This document shows positions 26,784-38,217 of a stretch of 64,000 nt of DNA, piece by piece. The notes under the pieces are model-generated. The model saw nothing but the letters and a program-made list of their open reading frames with translations, was not told the DNA's origin and ran no database searches. Position 1 is the first letter of the stretch; each line of letters opens with the position of its first letter. This DNA is from Dryococelus australis. Its lineage: Eukaryota; Arthropoda; Insecta; Phasmatodea; Phasmatidae. The DNA lies in assembly GCA_029891345.1 (NCBI GenBank), contig CM056999.1:30934418-30998417 (forward strand), given 5' to 3'. Made by a program: the position numbers and the translations under genes.

Positions 26784-27362
26784 TTTTTTGTGTCCTCAGG
26801 GGTGGCTGGAGGTTCATTGGCATCCTCTATTATGCTTCCTACCGGTTGCCTTACCTCTGACCTATCCGATGATATCACCATGATCTTTCCATAACCGTAC
26901 TATGTTTCACTGTATGGGCTCTGAGTGGGTATGGAAGAGCTTAGTGTGGATACCAGTATCCTCAGGGATACTCCTTCGAATGATGGTCTATGGAGTGCGT
27001 GAAACGATTGGGGAGGGGGAGAAAATACCCTTCTCGAATCCGATGTTTCTGATTCACTGGCCTGTGTTTGGGGCGCATGTCTAGCACGCCTCTTTGGAGG
27101 TCGGGGTTTGGTTTCTTTGTGGGGTTCCATCCCCGAAAGGTTCATTTCATGAAGCGTGCTCTGCGAGTCCTGGGTTCGAGTTCTGGCGTGGACTAGGTCG
27201 CATTTGTAATTGTCTAAGGTTGATGGGTCAAAGACTAGCCATGGATTGAGTCTGTTCAGCTCGCCCACTTCCTCTATGTGTGAAATGTGTTTCGCGAATA
27301 CGAGGCTGCGCATTCTGCGGGTGGGAAGGAGGGAGTCTCATCTCCTGTGTTTGCTGCATCAG

Positions 27363-27401
27363 GCAGTCTCTTTTTAAATGCCGGCTCAGGCAATACCAAC
27401 A
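27363..27401 (-). other. Zinc knuckle of copy A gag
   Basis: CWYCLSRHLKRDC has spacing C-x2-C-x3-H-x4-C. That is one residue shorter between the second Cys and His than the usual C-x2-C-x4-H-x4-C. Copy C has the same shortened spacing. Confidence 0.75.
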
Positions 27402-27994
27402 CCGTGGCAAGGGGCGGCAGGTGGAGGAAAGTTCAGGCCTCGCCCTGCGGACAGTCTGGGGAAGGGGACTGGGCTGATGTCCTTGGTGGCGCATGCCAGC
27501 GGGACCTTCCCAGACGGGGGACGACTATTCATTTCAATTTCCCTTGCCCTGCCTGCCAATTCCTCGACTGTCTGTGGCCGTGGAATTAGCAGAAGGTTTT
27601 TAAATTCAGGCACAAGGGTGCAATCGATACTTCAAACTGAGCCTTTCTTTCTGTTCTGGGTAAATCCGCATGTGGATCCTTTCCTTTTTGCGGATGAAGA
27701 GCTCCACTTCTTTGTCTGGGATTTGCGTTCTTGAATGGAAATCAGTTATTAACCCTGATAACACCTCATCTCCTGTGAAATGAGTGAAAAGCTGAGTTCG
27801 AAGCTGTGGCCATCCCTCGATGAATTCCCCGTATTTCTTGCACTATTTCCGGGCTTGGCCGCCCAGTTGGTGGCGCACACTGCTTACCCATTGTTTGATT
27901 GGAACTAGGTGTTCTATCAGTTCCTTTTCGCATTCACGTACAAAACTCTCGGGGTCTTCGTATGGCTTACCAAGGAATTCCGGTAATACCATCT

Positions 27995-29239
27995 CAGGGT
28001 GGGTACAAAAAACATAAAACTAAATTCCCTGACTTTTCCAGGTTTTCCCTGTCGCTCACATTTTTTCCCCTGACCTATACCAATGAAATAAAATCATATT
28101 TTTCATAAGTTTACTCTAACTGGAACCTTGTACTCAAACTAATATAAATGTTAATGAACTTACACTCTTGCAGAAATCCATTTAATGAGAGGAATTTTAA
28201 GAGCCATGTTATACGTTGACGTGTGACATCAGGTGACTGACTACGATATAAAGATCAGACAAGGTTTAAGTGTGTCTGTCAGAGACACGGGTGATATGAC
28301 TGGGCTGACTTTATTGGCTGCTAACTGGACCCCATCCGGTATATAAGCTGAGGTGCGTGGTGTGACGGCACAGCACAAAGTCTGGTGTGGGCTCAACTGT
28401 GTTCTGCAACACTGGTTTACACACAGCCACTGATTTACCCAGTGTGGGTGTAACCCAGGGTAGCTCCTGACTCGGCTGCTGGTGCTGGCTGAACTCAAGC
28501 TCAGTCCTTGGGGGAAGGTCGTGCTGTGGCTGGCAGTACTGGTAGGAGCCCGCGGAGTGCTGCTGGTCCTGCTGGGCTGGAACGACTGGTTCGCTATACC
28601 CAGTGGTACATGGAGTCCCTGGAGGTCAACGACGACTGGATGCGGTTTACCAGTGGTCTTGTCTGGAGGCTAAAATAGAGAGTGTGGAGAGTGTGTGGAG
28701 AGACTGGGAGGTGAGGCCTCTCCAATTGGGCTGTTGGCGGTAGGTTACAGCTACATTGGACTCTGAGGCAGTAGCTGCCTTCCTAGCTCGCCACTTTGCA
28801 CCACTCCTATGGGTGTATGGCATAAAGGAAGGTACTAAAGTAAGCCACGCTAAGAAAGAGCAAGCAGAGGATGCCTAACCAGATGTAAAGCAGTTAATGG
28901 CCGAGCCAACCAGAGTCGTACCCGATTACTCCAACAAAGTCTGCAAATGTTTTCATGTTTAATGAAATATCACTTCTATGGCACCCCATAAGTAGCCTCT
29001 TAAAGACTGGTTCCAGTTTGAAGTAGCCACATGTACTGATGCTCTAACTAACCAGCCAGCATTCAGCAAATGTTGCCTTCCCAACACCAGCAATTGTAGG
29101 AACATCAATCATTTTTGCACAGAAAAATTAAAAGTAATCCAAACATTTTAATGCATACAAAAATTCTCTGATTCTCAAAAATCCCTCGACATTTCCCTGT
29201 TTTCAATTCCCTGAGGTTTCCCTGTCTGTAGTCACCCTG
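27995..29239. mobile_element. MITE copy 2 (CAGGGTG termini) with captured cargo
   Basis: The insert starts CAGGGTGGG at 27995 and ends CACCCTG at 29239. It is flanked by the perfect 5-bp duplication CATCT (27990-27994, 29240-29244). Both ends share the CCCTGACTTTTCCC-type subterminal repeats of copy 1. The middle (about 28150-28950) is unrelated, GC-richer, and contains a TATA box (GGTATATAAGC, 28338-28348). Removing the insert and one duplication restores a continuous gag frame in the host element, which confirms the boundaries. Confidence 0.85.
28338..28375 (+). promoter_or_regulatory. TATA core promoter candidate in the MITE cargo
   Basis: CCGGTATATAAGC lies about 30 bp upstream of a GC-rich stretch (GACGGCACAGC). 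It may be the promoter of a captured gene fragment. No ORF after it is recognisable. Confidence 0.3.
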
Positions 29240-29853
29240 CATCTCCATGGATATTCCAGGAGTTCCAGGACTGGATCTGGATATGGGGTTCGAAGGCCTG
29301 TTGGTGTGTTCCCTTTGGCACACCTCGCATTGATATACCTACTCTGGGTTCCTTACCCATTCGTCAGCCCATCCTATGCACCTGTAGTGGTATTCTCTGT
29401 GACAGAGGATACACTGTATCATGTGTTGCCCTTGACCTGCACATTCGGGCCATTCACATATTCTTGCTTGTGCTTGCCTACAATCTTGACATCTACATTA
29501 TAGGCCATCTGTGTACCTAGGAGTGTCTTCCCATCCTAGGTACCAGTAATGATACTGTCAGCAACAATATGTACATGGTATGACATTCATGCCTGTTCCC
29601 AGACGACGGTATGGGACATTGGTTGGATTGGGTCGCTTTGAAATTAGCCTCTGCTACTGGAATCATTTGATTGTGTAAGCTTTCTTCGGAACTATACATG
29701 ACTCTGGTTAGGTTAAGCCCCACAGGGTGTTCATATCAACTCCCTGAAGTCGATATTGTTGCTCCTCTGCAAGGAGTCTTACGTGAATGAGATGGGGGAG
29801 GGGGGTGTATGGATATGTCCCAGCTTCCAAGGTTGAACTACTTGGAGCTGTAC

Positions 29854-29871
29854 GCTCCACGTTGGATGCTA
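29854..29871 (-). other. Primer-binding site of copy A (tRNA-Lys type)
   Basis: On the minus strand TAGCATCCAACGTGGAGC matches the complement of the tRNA-Lys(CTT) 3' end at 14 of 18 bases. All four mismatches are transitions, as expected for old methylated CpG or G-to-A decay. Two bases separate it from the 5' LTR. Confidence 0.7.
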
Positions 29872-29873
29872 AT

Positions 29874-30708
29874 TGATGCACTCTCGCTCCCTCTCCTTCA
29901 CATTTTTCTTCTTCTCCTCCTCCCCTCTCTTGCTTCCCGACGAGTCAATCTCCTATTCGTCACCTTCCTACCTATGTGGGGTGGGGGCAGGAGGAAAAAA
30001 AGAATGATGGGGGAACTCTAAAGTTGAATTGAAAGTGTTGATTTTCCTCCGGTCGAATGTAATAAACCCTTCGGCAGTGAATTAAATTTGATGGGTGTTT
30101 TGCCTGGTGGGTCGGGGTTTGGCCCACGTAGGGGTCCTTGCTGGGGTACCGCCTAATCAAAGGGTGATGGGAAGTCGGAGGGTAAGCAAACCCCAGGGTG
30201 AGCTTGACTGTGAATGTCTGCTTCCCAGGGAGCACAGCCTTGCTCACTGTGAAGGCTGCCAAAATCAGGGATGCCACCTGTCCAAAATAAATTAAACAAT
30301 GACTTCTGAAATATAAGGAGGTCGGCATATGTGAAACGTAATGAGTTGATCACCTTCGGATGTTCCTTCTCAGCGTCCTGTTTGCGATATAAGCGCCCAA
30401 GCGAGGATAGTCTCATCAGCTTGCGCCTGTGGGGCACCTGTGGGGCAAGGAAGCTATCCGGCATTTCGGTACAGTTGGGGGTGGAATCGTGATTTTAACT
30501 ACCTTCCTGGCTGCAGTGTGGATGGTACACGTAGTTACAGGTGGACGATCAACTGCCAAAGTTAGGGTATGTGATTTTGCTACAGGTATGGCCTTTGGTG
30601 GATAGCAGTAAATTACGAATTCATAACTAGGCCACGGCCAGCAGACACCCAGCTCGAAGTCAAGTTCAGACTTGTGAATGCACACTATTAGCGGCAAGAT
30701 GGGGCGCA
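29874..30708 (-). repeat. 5' LTR (or its inner part) of copy A
   Basis: Partner of 23198-24013. On the minus strand it begins TGCGCCCCATC and ends GTGCATCA, i.e. TG...CA. A minus-strand TATA box 870 bp further out (31576-31585) raises the possibility that the true LTR extends to about 31.9 kb and that the other copy has lost its outer half. Confidence 0.7.
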
Positions 30709-31960
30709 GTCCTGGTGTGGTGACTTCCGGCACTGATGACACGGGTGAATTATCTGGAACTATGTTGTCTAACTGAGGGTTGCTTGAAATACCAGATAAT
30801 TCCATTTGAAGATCCCGTCGAGGATGCTAACAAAACTCTTACAATATAATATACTAGATTCTCTCACTATACACTATATCAGAAATTTCACTCCTCCCCT
30901 AGCCGTCAAATAACAGTTCTCTGGGAATAAATTATCAGTCACTCAGAGGCCCTACAGATGAGAATGACGGGCTAGAGTTGAAGTGCGTCCGCAGGCAAGC
31001 ATGGGTGTTCCGGACTCGCCCAGGTATCGGAGTATGTCATTGCAGACTAGAGATTTTTGCAGACCCACTGATAGTGAGCCAAATTATTGAAAGTAATTTT
31101 ACGTGAAAAGAACGGGTCAAAGGAAAAATTGACAAATTCAACTATATAGAATATTTTTACATAGCTTTTATTTACCCTTTGATAAAACACTGGGGAACGT
31201 GATTATTATACAAAATAGTTAGTTATTATTTAATCCACTTGACACCAGGTGAAACCCGGTTATTAGTTTCCCAACGTTTAGTCTAGAATTCAAAATTCCA
31301 TCACTTTTAACAGCAAAGTACTTAGACTGAGGGGTTAGTTACGACGTCGTTACGGACTGCTACCGCGGAGTCAAGGAAGACGAGGGTAGTGGGTCCAGGG
31401 TGGAGACGTCGTGGTTACCTCTGAAGCACTTGCTGCTGGAGCTGATGCTGGAGATGAAGTGAGCTTTTGCAAGCTGCAGGCTGGGAGACGTGGTGGTCTT
31501 CTCAGACCCAGGAGAGCCCACTGACCATTGCGGTGGGCAAACCGGAAAACTCTGGCAAGAGCGTTTCGGAGGTTCCTTATATAGTAAAAATTTCATTTTG
31601 ACGGCTCTCCTAGCGGTGCGTATGTTGTAAGCCTCTCAACACAGGGGGTGGTTATATTCCGTAGCGTGCGGCATTGCACATTTCTTATCGCCCTGGGTGG
31701 AGGCTGATGACAGGTTTACCTTACCTCCTCTGCCCGAGCCTCAGCGGCTGTGACGTCACTGGGCGCAGGGGTGCTGCGATCCTGTAATGATTTTGTTAAC
31801 TTTCTTATCAGTCGACTGGTCCATGGCTCATCGGATAAAACTATTTTTAGGTTGAGGAGGTGGTGACTGCATGTCGGAGTCTGGGGGGGGCAGTACAATC
31901 TCATAATTAATCATGTCTATAGCGCATGAAATCAACCCTGCAGCCACTTGGAATTATAAA
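30709..31960 (-). other. GC-richer stretch with minus-strand promoter, possible outer LTR
   Basis: ACTATATAAGG (31585 to 31576, minus strand) is a good TATA box. Downstream sequence resembles, loosely, what follows the TATA boxes at 42.59 kb and 57.80 kb (CAGAGG-type words). A 78-codon minus ORF at 31360-31596 is Ser/Pro-rich and unrecognised. Copy A's own outer LTR is the simplest reading; an independent LTR fragment is the alternative. Confidence 0.35.
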
Positions 31961-33929
31961 TGCAGCTTTGGACTTGCCCCATGCTTCTCAGCACTCGCTG
32001 ATGGGGCGGAGTCAGCCCGTAGAGTACGCAGTCATGCTGCGCAGCAGTTTGGCATGCATCAAGGTTATAATTTCTCTCAGAAAACTTAAAAAATACTAAA
32101 ACAATTTAATATTTCATTAAAACATTTTTTATACAATTTAACAAGGACACAATTTGACATGTTGGGTGTCAAAGACAAAAATAGATCTGACTACACAATA
32201 AATTCCTGGGAACCATTTGATTGTATTCAACTAATATAACATGTAATTTTGCTGCTAAAACCATATAAAAATTGCCAAAATAAAATTCTAATGCAATTTT
32301 TTCCAATAGGGGTTGGGGGAGGGTCAGAAATGGTCCAAAATAAAACAACTACTCCCAAGTAGCAACCATTTACCTGGAAACCATGAAAAAATTTGAATTT
32401 TGACTGTAGCTTGTTTACACATGTTTAGGCCATACAGATTTGGGGACTGAGTGGTCGAATCCTCTCATTTAGCAGTGCCAGAATGCTGGCTAGCTAGGCT
32501 TCATGCCTTAGCCAGCCTCAACATTACTCAACCATACAAGAAGTCAAAAAAGTGCCCTAAAGAAGCACAATGCAACAGCAAAATTTGAACCATGCACTTG
32601 GGCACTACATTTGTTACCTGCTGACCAGGGTATTCCGTCATTGCCAGCCTGTATTACTACATGCAAGAGTACTTGATGATATAGAGTTGCAGACTCCTGG
32701 TACACTATTTGATGATTTATGTCTGCACACACTTGTGTTCTGGCACATGCAGTATTTTCCTTTAATAATTCATATGAATGAGAAGAGCAAGGGATCCTTA
32801 TTGCCAAGTGGCCTAGTTACGAATACCTCAGTTACCAGGACTGGATTAGAGGTAGGCCAATGGTTGGCTAGATAGACCGTGGCCAACAAAGAATTAAAAA
32901 ATGAAATGTCTCATTACAATGTACATGAATAAAGCCTCAACTTTTATACTCAATATTGAAAGTCTTATTTTTAAACTTTTACAAACATGTGTTTCACTAA
33001 ATTATGGCACAATTAATTTCACTACTAAATTAACACGTAAATTGCAAAGAAATATTTTTTAAAAAGCAAGAATAAAATGGTACTTTATAAAATATGAGCA
33101 TGCACAAATTAGACTCTGCAAACATAAAGTAATAAATGATTTACAAATCATACATACTATATACTTATCGACGAAGTTTCCTTTGAAAAAATCACACCAC
33201 TTACCCTTAACAAATAACAGTGAAGGAAGTTTACTCAGAATACATTTATCTTTTGAAATAAATTAATGTATCAGTATAAAGTTTAAGCTTCTGGGATATT
33301 ATCTTATTCATAATACATCGACCTATTGATTTAAATTTAATATTTCATATAAATATAATTTTAATTTTATGTGGGAGATGTTTAAACACTATCTTCAATG
33401 AGAAAAAAGGTACTTTGACATTCAAGTTCTGGAATTTTCATGAGTTTAAAATTGATCACTTTAGATTTTTACGAGGGTAGTGATTTTACAAAGTCACTCC
33501 TGTAAGAGAATTTACTGTATGTTGTGAGTAGGGACGCAATTTTGTAGAATTAATATTATGCAAATTTCACTTTTAAAAATACCAGATTTCTGTGTTGGTT
33601 TTATTATGTAAGACTTGTAAACTGAAACTTTATACCTAACACTATGCATTACTCAAACAAGAAGTAAAGCATAAATTATATGTATATGTTAAATGCATAA
33701 ATATCCAATGTGAAATGACAATCATTCAATGAAAGAATAAATAAATTATACATGTTCAATGACTGTACATGAAATTGTATTCTTATGACACTGACTCTCT
33801 ACTGTCACAATAACTTGGTTAATATATCATTCTACTTGTATCCAAACACATATTTACACATGGAAAAAGACAGAAATTAAATTAATTTTTATTTACATTA
33901 ATTTGTTTGGTGGTGTCAGCTGAAATAGA
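31961..33929. other. AT-rich DNA with a pogo-like fragment
   Basis: At 32305-32415 GGGGTTGGGGGAGGGTCAGAAA, GGTCCAAAA and GGAAACCATGAAAAA repeat the subterminal signature of the pogo-like element at 54.7 kb. The rest shows no gene or terminal repeat. Confidence 0.4.
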
Positions 33930-36900
33930 CATTAAAATGTAAGCATGGTCAAATACTCTGCACTTTCTGGAATAAGTCTTTGTCGTCTGTCAGAAATCAC
34001 TAGCGAGTACTTAGAAAATGAACATTCACAGTCGAGAACACTATTGCTCTTAATCCTGCAGTTGAAATTCATTATAGTCAGCCTTCATTGAACACAGGGC
34101 ATGAGAGCTACATCAATACCCTTTGTTTCTGGTTTTGAAAGTTTCTCTTGAATTACAGTGGAGTTCCTATCTACAGTTTTTCAGAGGATTGTCAAAAAAT
34201 TTCCATACATCCTGGAATTAAGTAGATGAGCGTTCTGATATGTACATCAATAAATATACAACTCCTGACCTTATTAGACTTATTGTTGAGTATGACAGCT
34301 GTACATTATCGGTGAATAAAATTTAACTAATAAACACGATAAAAATGGGAATTTTTTAAAAATATTACTGTACAATATAAGTAATATTGAAATAATACAT
34401 TAAAAAGCATTTCATCTCAACTCACTTTAATAAAGAATATAGCTTCACAAAATACTGAATATAATTGATTGTAATCTGACACCGAATGCAAGCCCACCAA
34501 AACTTTTAAACCTGAAAATAACATAACACCGAAAGCAAGCCACATTTTGAATGTCCCACCCACACTCGATCAGCTGAGAGTGTGTAAGCCGTGTAAGGGG
34601 AGGAAGTGATTTCTTACGAGTATCACCAAGGACGGCCAAAGCTTGCGCAATCCAAGCCATATATCTACACTACAGCAAACAACTACATTGGTGACACTTA
34701 ATGCCGGTTTTGAGTTACGCTGCACGCAGGCTCGTTGCTTATGCATTAGATGAAAAAAAGTGTCAAACAGGCACTTTAAAGGATATAAGTTTAATCAAAA
34801 GATGTTTGATAATACAAGTCACTTGATGTTCAAACAATTTTTGGCAATAAGAGAACGTCAAGTATATGCTTCTGGGCATATTTTTATCAATGAAAATGCT
34901 GTTCAAGTGAAAGAAGTATTATGTTTTAAAATCATGTCGATTTCATGCCAGATATGACAAAACACCAAATTCATGGGGAAAAAACAAACTTAGATCACAA
35001 AATAAAACATATTTACAAAAAATAATTCCTAGCTAAAATGTATTGCGTAACAATTAAAGACGAAACCATTTGCTTTGAAATACTAGTGTTGATAGGTGGA
35101 ACTACTTTGAGTGATGGATAATCTTGATGAAATTTCTGAGATTGGATTACTGTCGCATACGCCTGGCTACTGTGACCATGTTGGAGGTCAGACCTGGTGG
35201 AGCACTTGGCCGCTTTGTGGTGTAGTGCATTTGACAGGATAACAGTGCGTTAAACTGAGATCACATTATTAGTTTAACTTTATGCTTCATGTACTCTACT
35301 GACTGCCTCACCAAGCATGTAAGAGAGCAAACAAGTACACGCAGCATAGAAAGAGCGGGAGCTTTTTTTGCCTACGCAAGAGCTTTTTCTCTCGAAGGCA
35401 TGTAAGGGGAGGAAAAAAGTACACGGCTGAGAGAACAATAGAACACCAATGCTGGTTGCTAGGTAACCGCTTCCCCAGACTAACTGTGTGGCCATCACCA
35501 TTAACTGAACTGAAGAGCAATGTGCGAGGCATGATGAAACGGTGGTGCCTTTGGAGTATTTGACATCCAGTTATTAAACATTTGCATAAACAACCAGCTT
35601 AAAAACTATTGTTGTGCAAAATCTTAAGTGAAAGAGAGAAAGATATTTTGACAGATGCAACATCCAATAAATGATAAAAGCGGGAAGTTGTATCATTATT
35701 TGCATAGGAATTTTGCCGGTACCACTGAAAATTAAATGTGGATACAGTTTACAGGTACATGCATTTTCAATATAATCAGAGTCAACTGTATTTTCTTGAA
35801 AATGCTGTATGCTTCAATAACAATTTCACTGATAAGATCAGAAATCACAGGCCAGTTTTGGATTTCTATCTGTATACTTTCAGTGTTAATACACATCCTG
35901 TTTACATTTCAGGGATTAAAAAAATAATGAATTGCCTGAAAATTTTTTTGCAGGGGTCATTCTGAACCAGTTCTAGAAGTTTTCTCTCTCATGTTTTGGC
36001 AACCCACTGCAACCATTATTTCAGTTCTGCCTGCGTCACTGTGCGTAGTTCACAGATCAGGTCATTTACCAAAGCTGAAAAAAACACCATAGCTAAAAAG
36101 ACAGAACTTGTTCTGCAGATCTTTCAGTTTTGCAGTTAACAAATGTGCAGCTGGGTACATGCTTCCCTCAAGGAATATTACTAATTCTGTCAGAGAACAG
36201 CAGTTTTGTACCACAAACAGAGCTTGAGATTTCACAACACAGATTCCTCTATAGACATTTATTTCAGAAATGTGATACCATTGTTGTGTCCTTTAAACCA
36301 TTTATTTAATCTGGTAATAACTGGCTATGGGAAAAGCTTTTTTGCATTTCAGGATTGTGAGAGTATTTGGGTGTTCAAAAATTCCAGGTACTGATGTTTA
36401 CACTTTCTTGTATTCTGATATGATTTTTTTACCTTAACTACAACATTGTCAAGCTCCTCAAGGTTAGCTTGCCAAACTATTACAATCAGATGAATTCTGT
36501 GTGCCCTGCACTGCACGTGTAACACATGATCATCCAGTGCAGCCTAGTGTTGTGGCATGTTTTGTTATATACCTAGCTGAGTCTCATACTAGAGAATGAT
36601 CCACTTCATATTTATTTAATGTGTCCAAAACAACACAAACCCATGATGAAGAATCTGCATAATCTAAAACAACTGATGCAGCAAGATGTGAAAATTGTGT
36701 TGTGCTAGGCAGAAAGGTCCTGACAATAACATTAAACACACAGTGTCCATTCCTGTCAGTAGTTCCGTCACACAAGATAGAAATTGGAATTTTACTATTT
36801 GATGGTTTTATGGTTTCTTGTTTCTGTTTGACAATCATTGGAATGTACTTCTTTCAAAGCCAATCTGCAGTCGATAGATTGCTACTTCCATTCACACGCT

Positions 36901-37230
36901 CTTGAAACCATGTTCTATGTGCAGGATTATGTAACTTTTCCACCAGTATATTAGCAGGAAAAAAGGTTTCAGTTGTTTTCATAACAAAATCTTCTTTATC
37001 ATTCATTACCTTCTTTGAGAGGTCCAAAGATTCGGAAATTGAAACTTGTGATTTGAATAATTCATCATTCACCTTTGCCTTTTTATCTTTTTGACTTGCC
37101 ACTTTTTTCACTACAGTATCACAACTTTCATACCTAAGTCTACAGTTGCAAAATTTACACATAAATTTTGCTCCAAACAAATAAAAACAGTCTGCAAGTA
37201 ACTCCTTAGCCAACACTTTGTTCTTCAGGA
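33930..37230 (-). pseudogene. hAT-superfamily transposase relic
   Basis: Read from high to low coordinates, the N-terminal part (37216-36584) has a Cys-rich segment (CKFCNCRLRYESCDT), then TFFPANILVEKL and the catalytic-region signature ILCDGTTDRNGHCVFNVIV. This part has one frame broken only by a TGA in place of Arg at about 36855. A second conserved block (VKKSYQNTRKCKHQYLEFL...PVITRLNKWF) follows at about 36460-36290. The C-terminal dimerisation block (LDCECSFSKYSLVISDRR) is at about 34060-33990. DNA at about 34.2-35.7 kb between them is unrelated and probably inserted. Order and motifs fit hAT transposases of the group resembling CGG-repeat-binding-protein-like genes. Terminal repeats were not found. 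Confidence 0.75.
34200..35730. other. Probable insertion within the hAT relic
   Basis: This is mixed AT-rich DNA without transposase similarity, lying between conserved hAT blocks. A 16-18 bp direct repeat (ACACCGAATGCAAGCC / ACACCGAAAGCAAGCC) occurs at about 34478-34545. Boundaries are not defined. Confidence 0.35.
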
Positions 37231-37301
37231 TTATAAAATATTTTTTCTTCAGAAAAATTACACTGATTTACTGCGACGAAATACAGCACATTTCTTATAA
37301 T

Positions 37302-37336
<35 letters not shown>

Positions 37337-37351
37337 TAATTATAATAATAA
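37302..37351. repeat. (AAT)n microsatellite
   Basis: About 15 AAT/ATA units with small interruptions. Confidence 0.9.
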
Positions 37352-38016
37352 AAACTGAAAATAGCCATTGATATTTTCATAACCCAGAAAAACCCCCAAC
37401 ACAAACCTAAGCCATGCCACACTAGTGCTTCATTGCAGCTTCTTGTGTTATGTGGTTATTACTGTGGTCGACTAGAAGGAAATGCATCTAGAGCATTGTA
37501 CCACCAACCATGCAATCTTTGCTGCATAAAAAGTTAGTATTTAAGTTATAAATCTGTACTGCAAAGGAAATATTCTTGCAACTTTTCAGCAAGACTTGTG
37601 ACGATTAATTTTTTATTCACAAGAAGATGGCACTTTGTCATGGATTAATGTAATTTCTCATTTTGCGGTCTGCATAATTTTTGGGCGTTTTTTAATTTTT
37701 TTTTAGAGTATCTTGGCATTATTCCATTTTATTGTGATTCACCGTATAATCATGACTAGTTACGAGATGATGTACGACAATACGTTTAAGGCAATGGGTA
37801 AGACTCTCTACAGCTCTTAAAAAAATAATTAATTTTATCTGACACAGCATGTAAAAAATTACTCTATAGCTTTATTACAGATTGTTTATAGTCTGTATCA
37901 TAATTTTTGAAGATCATGCAATATACAGCATGTGCTTAGTGTGATACTCAAGTGTTCCCTGCAATGCTTTTCTTATAGCACTATGTCACTGCCAAATCAA
38001 AAATATTTACCTACTG

Positions 38017-38055
<39 letters not shown>

Positions 38056-38217
38056 TACATTAAAGAAATATTGCCATTATTAGTGTATGCTAGAAAAGCG
38101 CACAGTAACAATTTTTTCCAAAAATTTTCCTTTAAAGAAATAAGAAAATATTTGCAATAAACATTAACTTTCCATACGTTTAATGGCTAAATGAGCAAAC
38201 ATCTGCATACAATCTAG
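37352..38217. other. AT-rich intergenic DNA with (AT)n
   Basis: No gene seen. A 32-base (AT)n run lies at 38020-38051. Confidence 0.5.

Larger units (their letters stand above)
26900..29699 (-). pseudogene. Copy A ORF1: tandem PHD-like fingers, capsid and zinc knuckle (gag-like)
   Basis: The likely start is the ATG at 29699-29697, after the leader. A first PHD-like finger is degraded (29575-29480; CTYC..H..Y then CRCQDC, with a TGA inside). The second is complete apart from one TAG: CEWPEC, CILC-x4-H-x2-C, then CEVC (29458-29318). A MITE follows. Capsid sequence resumes at 27994 with LPEFLG and an acidic stretch, then KQWVSSVRHQL, GEFIEGW, PQLRTQLF and an end block IPRPQTVEEL (to about 27540), a pattern typical of retrotransposon gag. 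The zinc knuckle is CWYCLSRHLKRDC (27401-27363). A basic, Pro/Arg-rich tail runs to about 26900. Stops and frameshifts make it non-functional. It presumably packaged element RNA, with PHD fingers binding protein or chromatin (inference). Confidence 0.75.
23198..30708 (-). mobile_element. LTR retroelement copy A (PHD-gag family), with an inserted MITE
   Basis: Two direct repeats of 816 and 835 bp (23198-24013 and 29874-30708) flank an internal region that runs on the minus strand. A tRNA-Lys-type primer site sits two bases inside the right-hand repeat. The internal region holds a leader, an ORF with two PHD-like fingers, a capsid, a zinc knuckle and a proline-rich tail, then about 1.9 kb of AT-rich DNA. 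A 1,245-bp MITE interrupts the gag. No target duplication is visible (GTCCT on the right, TAGGT on the left). The expected polypurine tract next to the 3' repeat is absent, so the 3' part is probably rearranged. Confidence 0.75.

Noticed and set aside
30416..30805. 129-codon minus ORF conserved with 23595-23864
   Set aside because: Conservation is explained by the LTR duplication. Replacement and synonymous differences are about equal in the part compared, so there is no sign of selection.
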